A stretch of DNA of 64,000 nt, from assembly GCA_019235415.1 (NCBI GenBank), contig JAFAKN010000184.1, positions 1-64,000 on the forward strand, given 5' to 3'. Positions within the stretch are counted from its first letter, which is position 1. Every line of letters starts with the position of its first letter. Source of the stretch: Alphaproteobacteria bacterium. Its GTDB lineage: Bacteria > Pseudomonadota > Alphaproteobacteria > Reyranellales > Reyranellaceae. A program made the translations under genes and the position numbers. The notes under the pieces are model-generated. The model had not been told where the DNA came from. It made no database searches and worked only from the letters and a program-made list of their open reading frames with translations. This document shows positions 19,896-28,804 of the stretch, in pieces.

Positions 19896-20515
19896 GCAGA
19901 GTTCTCTCAGTCGATCGTCCGCTTCGAACTATGAGTGCTCTGCCGTTCTTCTTGGCCCTGGTCGTGGCCTTGTCGGCCTGTGCAGGGCCACCGCCTCGAG
20001 AATATGTCCTGCGGACAACGGCAACGGTCGATCCCAGTGCGACGCTGGGCGCGGCCTCGCCAGTCGTTCAGGTCGAACGGGTGGTGCTTCCCGACTACCT
20101 TGACACTCGGGACATTGTGACGAGGCGCGACCGCGAAGTGGTGACAAGCGAAACCGGGCGCTGGGCCGAGCGACTCTCGCTTGGGGCGACCCGGTTGCTG
20201 GCGGCATCGCTTGCGGCGCACCTCAATGGTGTCGCCGTCACGTCGACGCAGCCGATCGACCCGCCCGTCATGCGAGTCGCGGTCGACGTCCTGAGGTTCG
20301 ACGTCGTCCACGACGGCCCGGTCGTGCTGACGGCGCGTTGGACCATCACCGACGGAACCGGACAAAAATCCTTGGCGACGGCGCAGGCGACCTTGCAGGA
20401 GTCCGTCGCAGGCACGCGCGATGACGCCGTGGTCGCCGCCATGTCGCTCGCTCTGGAGAAACTCGCAAACCGGATTTCGGCCGGTATCGAGCCGAACCTG
20501 GCCAGGCGGAATTAG
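19892..20515 (+). CDS. ABC-type transport auxiliary lipoprotein (PqiC-like)
   Basis: Lipobox-like LSACAGPPPREYVL; VQVERVVLPDYLDTRDIVTRRD; last gene of the Mla-like operon. Confidence 0.8.
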   Translation: MSRVLSVDRPLRTMSALPFFLALVVALSACAGPPPREYVLRTTATVDPSATLGAASPVVQVERVVLPDYLDTRDIVTRRDREVVTSETGRWAERLSLGATRLLAASLAAHLNGVAVTSTQPIDPPVMRVAVDVLRFDVVHDGPVVLTARWTITDGTGQKSLATAQATLQESVAGTRDDAVVAAMSLALEKLANRISAGIEPNLARRN

Positions 20516-20587
20516 CGTCCCGTCGGGGCTGGCGGCAGAGCCATCTTGGCTGACGGCCGTGGGTCATCGAAGCGAAGGAGACCTGAC

Positions 20588-21085
20588 ATGAATAGATCGT
20601 CTTTGATTTTGGTTACGCTCTCGGCCGTGGCGCTGGGAGCATTGGTCGCCCATGCGCAACAGGGCGCCTCGCTTTCGGCGTCCCGGAAGGGGGTCAATGT
20701 CGGTTCGCTGTCGTGCACTGTTGCCGGCGGGGCCGGCTTCGTCTTCGGGTCCACCAAGGCGCTGGGCTGCATCTTTACCCGCACGGACGGCACGGGTGAG
20801 CGCTATGCTGGCGAGATCAGGCGCTTCGGTGTCGACATCGGCTACACCCAGGACTCGCAGATCGTTTGGCTGATCTTTGCCGCCGGCAATATCGGTCCCG
20901 GTGCGCTCGCCGGCAGCTACGCGGGTCCGACGATACAAGGCAACGCGGGAGTCGGGATCGCGGCCAATGCCTTGGTGGGCGGCAACACCGGCCAAGTCAC
21001 TTTACAACCCGTAAGCGTCGAAGAGGGCGTCGGCTTGAACGTGGCCGGTGCCGTAGCCGATGTCACCCTGAAGCCCGCAAGATAG
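20588..21085 (+). CDS. DUF992-family secreted protein
   Basis: VGSLSCTVAGGAGFVFGSTKALGCIF...FGVDIGYTQDSQIVWLIFAAGNIGPGALAGSYAG; paralogue of 5245-5724. Confidence 0.8.
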   Translation: MNRSSLILVTLSAVALGALVAHAQQGASLSASRKGVNVGSLSCTVAGGAGFVFGSTKALGCIFTRTDGTGERYAGEIRRFGVDIGYTQDSQIVWLIFAAGNIGPGALAGSYAGPTIQGNAGVGIAANALVGGNTGQVTLQPVSVEEGVGLNVAGAVADVTLKPAR

Positions 21086-21169
21086 GATCGCTGTGTTCCG
21101 CGGCTGTCCGCCGCCTGATCTATCCGGACCCCGCCCTTAGACCCTGCACCCGGATCGAAGAGCCTGACC

Positions 21170-21841
21170 ATGTTGCTTTGCGTCTTTCCACCGGTGTCGC
21201 GGGCTCCAGGAGGTGAGAAGTTGACCATCGTTTTCGTTCTCGCCGCGGCCTGCATTGCCGCCATTGGCGGCTTGGGCGCCACGAGGCGCCAGTTGCACGT
21301 TGTCCTCGCGTTGGCATTGCTGTTGGCGGCGGGGCCGGTACACGCGCAGCAGGTCGCGACCGCTCAAGCCCACTTCGAATGTCCCCCGGGCGAGTTGGAT
21401 TCGCTGCAGATCAGCTGGACCACGCCGTGCGACAGCGGCGCCTGGCTGTTCGACACCCAACTCGGCTGCCGAATGTGGGATTGGCATCCCGAGCCGGAGG
21501 ACAACGTCGTCTGGCGCGGCCGCTGCCGCGGCAAGCTGCCGGATGGACCCGGCCAAGCGCAGTGGTACGAGCATGGCCGCCCGATCGATCGCTTCACCGG
21601 TCTCTACCGCAACGGCAGGCGCGAGGGGCCAGGGCAGTATGTCTGGAACGACTCGGTCCACTTCGAGGGCGCGTACGCCAACGACCTGCCCGACGGCTAC
21701 GGCGTGGTCGAGATCGAGGGCGAGAGATTGGCTGGCGAGTGGAAAAAGGGCTGCCTCGCCATCGACTCAAAGGTCGTCGCAATCGGCGTGCCACGCTCCA
21801 GCTGCGGACCCACCGGCAAACCTGCCATCGCGAACCGCTAG
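21170..21841 (+). CDS. MORN-repeat-like protein
   Basis: GLYRNGRREGPGQYVWNDSVHFEGAYANDLPDGYGVVEI. Confidence 0.65.
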   Translation: MLLCVFPPVSRAPGGEKLTIVFVLAAACIAAIGGLGATRRQLHVVLALALLLAAGPVHAQQVATAQAHFECPPGELDSLQISWTTPCDSGAWLFDTQLGCRMWDWHPEPEDNVVWRGRCRGKLPDGPGQAQWYEHGRPIDRFTGLYRNGRREGPGQYVWNDSVHFEGAYANDLPDGYGVVEIEGERLAGEWKKGCLAIDSKVVAIGVPRSSCGPTGKPAIANR

Positions 21842-21984
21842 CTGTTGTCGGGGATTAAAAGTCTCATGTCTAGTGTATTATTGATGGGTACCGTTGACGC
21901 TTTTCGGATGGCATTTTGACGTGTGCAGCCGATCTCGACGCCTCTGCAACCCACCGTAACTATCCGCATTCGCGGGACGGCGGC

Positions 21985-22310
21985 GAATGCGGCGAACAAG
22001 TGGCCCCGACAAAGATGCCACACCTCTTCTTGCCTACGCGTTCCAGGCCGGCGCGTCCGGCATAGCTCTCGAACGTACCCTTCTTGTAGGGCAGATGGGC
22101 GAGTTCCATCGTTCTACGATGCCGTCAACAATCATGGCACTCCCGAGCCCCGGTCCCAGGCCGAGAAAGTGCATTTTGCCACCCCTATAACAGCGAGTGC
22201 CTGCAACGCGGCATCGTTGACTATTTTCACCGGGCGACCGAAGGCAGCCGCGAAGTCGGAGCCCACCCAACCACGTCCGAGATTGTAAGGGCCAACCACA
22301 AGAAGCTTGC
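21985..22310 (-). pseudogene. ROK-family / polyphosphate-glucokinase-like gene remnant
   Basis: Minus strand in three frames: LGRGWVGSDFAAAFGRPVKIVNDAALQAL / GGKMHFLGLGPGLGSAMIVDGIVE / RMELAHLPYKKGTFESYAGRAGLERVGKKR. Confidence 0.72.
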
Positions 22311-22330
22311 GCTGAGTCGCGAAGCGTCAA

Positions 22331-22412
22331 TTGATCTAGGTCAAGAAGGCGGAGGCCAAATGTCATGTATCCGAACCGTGCGGCCATCGCCACTGGCCTT
22401 GATGTGCATCAA
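22331..22412. promoter_or_regulatory. Tandem FNR/FixK-type boxes upstream of the DUF2934 gene
   Basis: TTGATCTAGGTCAA (22331-22344) and TTGATGTGCATCAA (22399-22412, exact TTGAT-N4-ATCAA). Confidence 0.7.
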
Positions 22413-22472
22413 GGTCTTGCCCGGCAGGCGACGCGATCCTTCCAACAGGTGACGGCAGCGAAGGAGACGGCG

Positions 22473-22730
22473 ATGACACCAGCCAATGCAGCCCCTTGCA
22501 CCATCGAAGCGGTGCACACTGCCATTGCCGAGCGCGCGTACACCCTATGGGAAAGCGAAGGAAAGCCCGAAGGACGTGATGTTGAGCATTGGTCTCAGGC
22601 TGAGGCTGAGATCATGGCGAGTTCGTCCCTCCCAGGCGCTCAACGGCCGCAAGGTTTAACAGCGGGTCCTCGGCTCCAACATGCAGGCAGTTTCGTGCCT
22701 CAAGGCGTCGGCTATTTGCCGAGAACCTGA
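22473..22730 (+). CDS. DUF2934-domain small protein
   Basis: IAERAYTLWESEGKPEGRDVEHWSQAEAEIMA; SD-like GGAGA before ATG 22473. Confidence 0.65.
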   Translation: MTPANAAPCTIEAVHTAIAERAYTLWESEGKPEGRDVEHWSQAEAEIMASSSLPGAQRPQGLTAGPRLQHAGSFVPQGVGYLPRT

Positions 22731-22739
22731 TGCTGCGCT

Positions 22740-23580
22740 TTCGAATTGCGCCACGCCGGGAAAGCGCGACGCGTTCTGTCGCCATTTCAAAGGAGTTTCA
22801 CGGAATACGACCCGTCGACGCTGCCATGGCCTAAGCTCGACCAGGATGCGCTCGCGCGGCTGCGCGCCGCCCCCTTCTGGGAGGATTCTTCTATACGGAG
22901 CGGCGGGCCGGCGCGATCGTCGCCGTTTTCACCGAAACGGTGAGCGATCCAGTGGCTGAAGGATGCAATGACTCTCTGAGGGATGGGATGAGTCGCGCCA
23001 CGCACAGCTGATTCGAGTCATGAAATACGGCCTCGACGCACGCCCGATTGAGGACATCAGCTACAATATCGAGCGGCGCTTCAAGGACCGCGGCGTTGGC
23101 GAGTGTCTCGATTTGTTCCTCGGCTTCGGGTTGTTCAAGATGGCGGCAATCGGAGTTTCTGCTGCCCGATGTCTTGAAGATCTTCGGAATGCTGATGTAC
23201 GAGGGGACGCGGCATATCGTGTTGTTCATCAACTGGATGGCCTACGGCAAGGCGCGGCGCGGTTGGGTTGCGCGAGCGGTGCTGCCGCTCACCAGCTTTC
23301 GCTTATATCTTCGTGCGCTGCGCTGCCTGATGCTGTTGACCAAGCGCGGCAAGGGGACCAACGACGGCAAGAACTTCGCTGCCACCTAGGTCGGCCTGTT
23401 CCTCGACGGCTTCAATTTCCGCCGGTTCCTCGAGGAATGCTATTCGGAAAACCGCCGCGCATGAGTGCCTTTGAGCCCGAGCTGCCGACACCGTCGTTTA
23501 TGCCGCAGCTCGCCGATACGGCGCTGCGTGCCCTGCGCCTGTGGAGCGCGCAATGGCGCCGCAACCGAATTCGGTGTGAC
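22740..23580 (+). pseudogene. Ferritin-like protein, multiply frameshifted
   Basis: Pieces in different frames with stops: TEYDPSTLPWPKLDQDALARLRAAPFWED / FYTERRAGAIVAVFTETVSDPVAEG / HAQLIRVMKYGLDARPIEDISYNIERRFKDRGVGECLDLFLGFGLFKMA / GMLMYEGTRHIVLFINWMAYGKARRG / GLFLDGFNFRRFLEECYSENRRA*. Confidence 0.7.
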
Positions 23581-23626
23581 GCAGCGATGCCGTGCCAACA
23601 TCCGGAGGCCAAACTGCTGCAATGGG

Positions 23627-23989
23627 TCAGTCCTGGTCGCCGAAACCGCCGTCGCTGCGCATTGCCTCGCCCGACCCAAACCGGGAGTAGAGCATCAAGT
23701 CCTGTACCTCGGCGTCTCGGGCCGGCTTGTTGTCTTGGTCCGGATCGCTGCGCGTGTAAAGCGCTAGCCTCCGACATATTTTCCGCTGGTCGGGGAGACT
23801 TTCGGACAGCAGCGCCTCACGCAGACAGCGCGCCTCCCGGCAGTAGAGAAATACCGGTCCCGAGGAGCAGAGCACTGTCACCACGTAGGTGCCCGATCGC
23901 AACGGGGCGTGGTTTACCTCGTCGAACGACGTAAGATAGTACTCGTATTCCTTGCCCGAGATGCCCTTGAACGTGTGGCTGCGAGCCAT
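23627..23989 (-). CDS. Hypothetical protein
   Basis: 120 aa ORF, with FixK-like box TTGATCTATGTCAG (24046-24059) about 63 bp upstream (centre to ATG). Confidence 0.5.
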   Translation of the reverse strand: MARSHTFKGISGKEYEYYLTSFDEVNHAPLRSGTYVVTVLCSSGPVFLYCREARCLREALLSESLPDQRKICRRLALYTRSDPDQDNKPARDAEVQDLMLYSRFGSGEAMRSDGGFGDQD

Positions 23990-24015
23990 GTCGACCTCCG
24001 CCCTTGCCGCCGCCC

Positions 24016-25629
24016 CTACAGTGGCGTCGGACGGGGCGAGCCGGGTTGATCTATGTCAGGACCTTTGCCGAGGAGCGTACGTTTGTCCTCGACCTCGCAC
24101 GCCCTGCTCGAAGCAACCGTCAGGTTGCGCAGGCGCTGCCAGATACCGGGAGTGAGCATTGCGGGAGTGCACCGCCAGCGCCAATTGCCCTCGGGCTCGC
24201 CCGGCCGGTTCATGCGGGCCTCGTCGCCGAGATTGAGCAGATCCTGCAACGGGGCGATTGCCAAGGCCGCGGAGGAGCACCACGCGGCTTCGATCAGGGC
24301 CGAGGCCGCGCCGGCGCAGGTCGTCGGCGGCCGCTGCAGCGACTTCCATACTTTCTCCCGTAGCCATTCCGGCAAGCTTTCGAACCAACCGCGGCTGGTC
24401 GAGTTGTCGTGGGTCCCGGTATAGACGACGGCATTGCGGCCATAGTTCGCGGGCAGATGCGGATTGTCGCTCGAGCCGTCGAAGGCGAATTGCAGGACCC
24501 GCATCCCGGGTAGCCCGAACCGGTCGCGCAGCGCCACGACATCCGGGGTGATCACGCCGAGATCCTCGGCCACGAACGGCAGTCTGCCGATCGCCGCTTG
24601 CGCGGCGGTGAAGAAGTCTGCGCCCGGTCCGGCTACCCAGCTGCCCGGTTGCGCCGTCGCCGATCCGGCAGGTACGTGCCAGCCCGCCGCGAAAGCGCGG
24701 AAGTGGTCGAGGCGGACCATGTCGAATTGCGCCAGCAGCGCCCGCAGCCGATCGATCCACCAGCGATAGCCGGTCCGCCGGAGCGCTTCCCAGTCATAAA
24801 CGGGATTGCCCCAGAGCTGCCCGGCGGCGCTGAAGTAATCGGGGGGCACGCCGGCGACGAACAGCGGCCGACGGCGCTCGTCCAGTCGAAACAGCTGCGG
24901 CTCGGCCCACACGTCGCTGGATTCGGATGAGACATAAAACGGGAGGTCGCCGAGCAAGTGCACGCCTTTGGCGTGGGCGTAGTCCTTCAAGCGTCCGATC
25001 TGGCGAAATGCCAGGAACTGCCCAAACCTGATCCGCTCGCACTGCGGCGCCAGTTGGCGGCGTGCCGCGTCCACGACGCCGCTGTCGCGGCGCACCAGCT
25101 CGCTTGGCCATTCGAGGTAGGAGCGCCCGCCGTACCTGGCCTTCAGCGCACAAAACAGCGCATAGTCGTCCAGCCAGTGGCACTGGTCGCAACAGAACGC
25201 CTCGAAGGCAGCCCGCAAGTCGACGCTTGCACGCGCCGCGAAACCGCGCCAGGCGTCGCTGACCAGCCGCCGCCTGAACGGAAGGACGGCAGCGTAATCG
25301 ACCGAGTCGGTGGCGAGAGCGGTCTCGTCGCAGTTGCCGGGCTGCAGCAGCCCATCCTCGATCAGGTCGTCCGGGCTGATCAGCAGTTCGTTGGCGGCGA
25401 ACGACGACGGCGAGCAGTAGGGAGAATCCCCGTCGCCGACCGGTCCGAGCGGCAGGATCTGCCACCAGGTCTGCCCGGCGGCCTGCAGCACGTCGATCCA
25501 CTGCCGCGCCGAGGGGCCGAAATCGCCTATGCTGCGATCGGACGGCAGCGAGGTGACGTGTGCCAGGATTCCGCTCGCACGAAAATCCGGCGGAAACGGC
25601 GGCCAGAGCGAAGCGTGCAAGGGGCTCAT
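24016..25629 (-). CDS. malQ: 4-alpha-glucanotransferase
   Basis: RASGILAHVTSLPSDRSIGDFGPSARQWIDVLQAAGQTWWQILPLGPVGDGDSPYCSPSSFAANELLIS; start at Met 25629. Confidence 0.93.
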   Translation of the reverse strand: MSPLHASLWPPFPPDFRASGILAHVTSLPSDRSIGDFGPSARQWIDVLQAAGQTWWQILPLGPVGDGDSPYCSPSSFAANELLISPDDLIEDGLLQPGNCDETALATDSVDYAAVLPFRRRLVSDAWRGFAARASVDLRAAFEAFCCDQCHWLDDYALFCALKARYGGRSYLEWPSELVRRDSGVVDAARRQLAPQCERIRFGQFLAFRQIGRLKDYAHAKGVHLLGDLPFYVSSESSDVWAEPQLFRLDERRRPLFVAGVPPDYFSAAGQLWGNPVYDWEALRRTGYRWWIDRLRALLAQFDMVRLDHFRAFAAGWHVPAGSATAQPGSWVAGPGADFFTAAQAAIGRLPFVAEDLGVITPDVVALRDRFGLPGMRVLQFAFDGSSDNPHLPANYGRNAVVYTGTHDNSTSRGWFESLPEWLREKVWKSLQRPPTTCAGAASALIEAAWCSSAALAIAPLQDLLNLGDEARMNRPGEPEGNWRWRCTPAMLTPGIWQRLRNLTVASSRACEVEDKRTLLGKGPDIDQPGSPRPTPL

Positions 25630-25642
25630 CTGCCGGCCCCTC

Positions 25643-28129
25643 TCATGGTATCGGACACGGTTTTGCGTTCCAGATCTCGTGGGCATATTGCGCGATCGTG
25701 TGATCGCTCGAAAATTTCCCGCTGGCAGCCACGTTCAGGATGGCTTTGCGCGCCCACGCGTCACCGTCGGCATACAAAGTGGTGAGCTTCCCGTCCGCCT
25801 CGAGATAGGACTTGAGGTCCGCCAGGTGCATGTAGTGATCGCCGTGCGCCAAGAGCGCGTCATGCAACGGCGCAAACACGCCCGACTCGCCGCAGCTGAA
25901 ATGGCCAGAGCGCAACAAATCCAATGCAGTGCGGGTTTCGGGCTCGTTGTCGTAATGCCACTGCGGATTGTACCAGCTGCGGCTGTTGGCCACCTCGGCC
26001 GCCGTCAAGCCGAACAGGAAGAGGTTCTCCTGGCCGGCTTCCTCCGCCATTTCGATGGTTGCGCCGTCGCGCGTGCCGAGCGTCAGCGCGCCGTTCATCA
26101 TGAACTTCATGTTGCTCGTGCCGCTCGCCTCGTAGCCCGCGGTGGAGATCTGGTTGGAAACGTCGGCAGCGGGAATCAACCGCTCGGCCAGCGAGACGCA
26201 ATAGTCGGGCAGGAAGACGACCTTGAGCCGTCCCTTCACGGCCGGATCGGCGTCGATCGTGGCGGCGAGATCGTTGATGAACTTGATGATTAACTTGGCG
26301 AGCCGATAGGCCGGCGCCGCCTTGCCGGCGAACAGGAACGTCCGCGGCGTCATCTCGAGGCTGGGATTCTGCCGCAGCCGATCGTACAGCACGATGATGC
26401 GCAAGGCGTTGAGCAGCTGGCGCTTGTATTCGTGGATGCGCTTGATCTGGCAGTCGAAGATGTCGGCCGGATCGACGATGTGTCCGGTCGCGGCACGCAG
26501 CCACTGCGCGAAGCGCCACTTGGCCTCGTGCATGGCCTTGCGGAATGAGTCGCGGAAGGGCTTGTCGTCAGCGAGCGGCGCCAGGGCCCGCAACGCTTCG
26601 AGATCGGTCACCCAGGCCTCGCCGATGGCCTCGGTGACGAGCCTGGCCAGCGCCGGGTTCGCCAGCAACAGCCAGCGGCGCGGCGTGACGCCGTTGGTCT
26701 TGTTGTTGAAACGCTCGGGAAACACGTCGGCGAGGTCCTTGACCGTCGTCGTGCGCAGCAGACCGCTGTGAATCGCTGCGACGCCGTTGGTGCTGTGCGA
26801 ACCGACGATCGCGAGGTTGGCCATGCGCACCTTGCGTTCGCTGCCTTCCTCGATGAGACTCACGCGTCTGACGCGTTCCTCGTCGCCGGGAAAGCGGCTG
26901 CGCACGGTGTCGAGAAACCGCCGGTTGATCTCGAAGACGATCTCCAGATGGCGCGGCAGCAGCAGCTCGAACCAGGCGAGTGGCCATTTCTCGAGCGCTT
27001 CGGGAAGCAGGGTGTGGTTGGTGTAGGCCAAGGCCCGCTGCGTGATGTCCCAGGCCTCCTCCCAGCCGAGATGCGCCTCGTCGAGCAGGATGCGCATCAG
27101 CTCCGGCACGGCCATGGTCGGATGGGTGTCGTTGAGCTGTATGGCGACCTTTCCGGGAAAGCTGCTCCAGTCGCGGTTTCCGCGCCGATAGCGCCGCACC
27201 AGATCGGCCAGCGAGCAGGCGGCGAGGAAATACTCCTGCACGAAGCGCAGCGCCTGCCCCATGCTGGTCGAATCGTCGGGATAGAGCACGCGGGTGAGCG
27301 ATTCTGCAGCCAAGGTACCGGACAGGGCACCGACGAAATCGCCGCTGCTGAATTGCGCGAAGTCGAAATAGTCCGGCGTGGCGGCCGCCCACAGGCGCAG
27401 GGTGTTGATCGTCTTGCCGGCGTACCCGACGATCGGCCGGTCGAACGGGATGCCGATCAGTGACGAGCGCCGGCCGGGAACCGGCTGCAGGCGGCCGTCC
27501 TGCAGCGCGAACGAGCAGTTGATCTGGACTTCCACCGCTTCGTCGGGCCGCGCGACCTCCCACGGGTCGGTTCGCCGCAGCCAGTTGTCCGGCTCCTCGT
27601 ACTGCCATCCGTCGCGAATCGACTGCCTGAAGATGCCGTACTCGTAACGCAGTCCGTAGCCCATGGCGGGCAGCTGCATGGTCGCCATGGAATCGAGGAA
27701 GCAGGCCGCCAGCCGGCCCAGTCCGCCATTGCCGAGGCCGGCATCGGGCTCCTGCTCGATCAGCCCGAGCCAGTCGATATCCTGGCGCGCGACGGCCTGC
27801 TTGACCACGGGATCGAGCAGAAGGTTGGTGACGTTGTTGGCGAGCGAGCGCCCAATGAGGAACTCCATCGACAGATAGTAGATGCGCTTCGAGTTCTGCC
27901 GATCGTACGTGCTTTCGGTCAGGATCCAGCGCTGGGACAGGACGTCCCGAACGGAACGGGCGGCCGCTTCGAAACCCTCGCGCGGGCCGGCGGCCGCCGG
28001 TGCAACGACGTTGTCGAACAAGAGGTGACGCTCGTACAGGGCGTCGGCGCTGCCCGTGAATCGGATCGGGCCACAACCGTACTGGGCAAGAAGCTTCGCG
28101 TCGGGCACAGGTGTCGTGGAATCGTTCAT
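25643..28129 (-). CDS. glgP: Glycogen/maltodextrin phosphorylase
   Basis: 828 aa; YYLSMEFLIGRSLANNVTNLL, NDTHPTMAVPELMRILLDE, PLP motif GYEASGTSNMKFMMNGALTLGTRDGATIEM. Confidence 0.95.
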   Translation of the reverse strand: MNDSTTPVPDAKLLAQYGCGPIRFTGSADALYERHLLFDNVVAPAAAGPREGFEAAARSVRDVLSQRWILTESTYDRQNSKRIYYLSMEFLIGRSLANNVTNLLLDPVVKQAVARQDIDWLGLIEQEPDAGLGNGGLGRLAACFLDSMATMQLPAMGYGLRYEYGIFRQSIRDGWQYEEPDNWLRRTDPWEVARPDEAVEVQINCSFALQDGRLQPVPGRRSSLIGIPFDRPIVGYAGKTINTLRLWAAATPDYFDFAQFSSGDFVGALSGTLAAESLTRVLYPDDSTSMGQALRFVQEYFLAACSLADLVRRYRRGNRDWSSFPGKVAIQLNDTHPTMAVPELMRILLDEAHLGWEEAWDITQRALAYTNHTLLPEALEKWPLAWFELLLPRHLEIVFEINRRFLDTVRSRFPGDEERVRRVSLIEEGSERKVRMANLAIVGSHSTNGVAAIHSGLLRTTTVKDLADVFPERFNNKTNGVTPRRWLLLANPALARLVTEAIGEAWVTDLEALRALAPLADDKPFRDSFRKAMHEAKWRFAQWLRAATGHIVDPADIFDCQIKRIHEYKRQLLNALRIIVLYDRLRQNPSLEMTPRTFLFAGKAAPAYRLAKLIIKFINDLAATIDADPAVKGRLKVVFLPDYCVSLAERLIPAADVSNQISTAGYEASGTSNMKFMMNGALTLGTRDGATIEMAEEAGQENLFLFGLTAAEVANSRSWYNPQWHYDNEPETRTALDLLRSGHFSCGESGVFAPLHDALLAHGDHYMHLADLKSYLEADGKLTTLYADGDAWARKAILNVAASGKFSSDHTIAQYAHEIWNAKPCPIP

Positions 28130-28749
28130 CGGCTTCGTCCTTGGCCATGGGGCGCGTCGGAGAGCGGGGCGTTCCAGGTTTTGACCGCGGGGATGTCGCC
28201 GTAGTGGCCGAGCACGCAGAAAGAGCCGGTATCGAGCAGGAAGTTCACTCCGGCGGCCGGGGGCAACCCTATCCAGCGCGCGACCAGGACGCGCAGCACG
28301 TGGCCGTGCGCAAACAGCGCTACATCGCCCCGGACGGCGCGTGCCCGGGAGATTATCCGGTCGACCCTGGCCCCGACTTGCGCCGGCGACTCGCCGCCAG
28401 GGCAGCCGTCGCGGAAGACGATCCAGCCGGGCGCCTTTTCACGGATTTGGGCCAGGGTGAGGCCCTCATATGCGCCATAGTTCCATTCGCCGAGGTCGCC
28501 GTCGACACGCGCTGTCGAAGCGAGCCCGGCCAGCGCACAGGTGTCGCGGGCACGTTGCATGGGGCTCACGAACACGGCGGCGAAGCTCTGCCCAGCCAAG
28601 ACGGCACGCAGCTTTGTCGCAAGGAGGCGGCCGTTCTCGGTCAGCGGGAGGTCGGTCGTCCCGGTGTGCTGGCCACTGAGGCTCCAGGCGGTCTCGCCAT
28701 GACGGATCGCGAATATCTGCACCGGGTTCGCCCCCACATCGATCGTCAC
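28126..28749 (-). CDS. Histidine phosphatase family (phosphoglycerate-mutase-like) protein
   Basis: IFAIRHGETAWSLSGQHTGTTDLPLTENGR; overlaps glgP start. Confidence 0.85.
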   Translation of the reverse strand: MTIDVGANPVQIFAIRHGETAWSLSGQHTGTTDLPLTENGRLLATKLRAVLAGQSFAAVFVSPMQRARDTCALAGLASTARVDGDLGEWNYGAYEGLTLAQIREKAPGWIVFRDGCPGGESPAQVGARVDRIISRARAVRGDVALFAHGHVLRVLVARWIGLPPAAGVNFLLDTGSFCVLGHYGDIPAVKTWNAPLSDAPHGQGRSR

Positions 28750-28804
28750 GCCGCAAATGCAGCCGGGTCAGGATCGGCGAGGCCGACGCTTCCGATGGCG
28801 TCGG

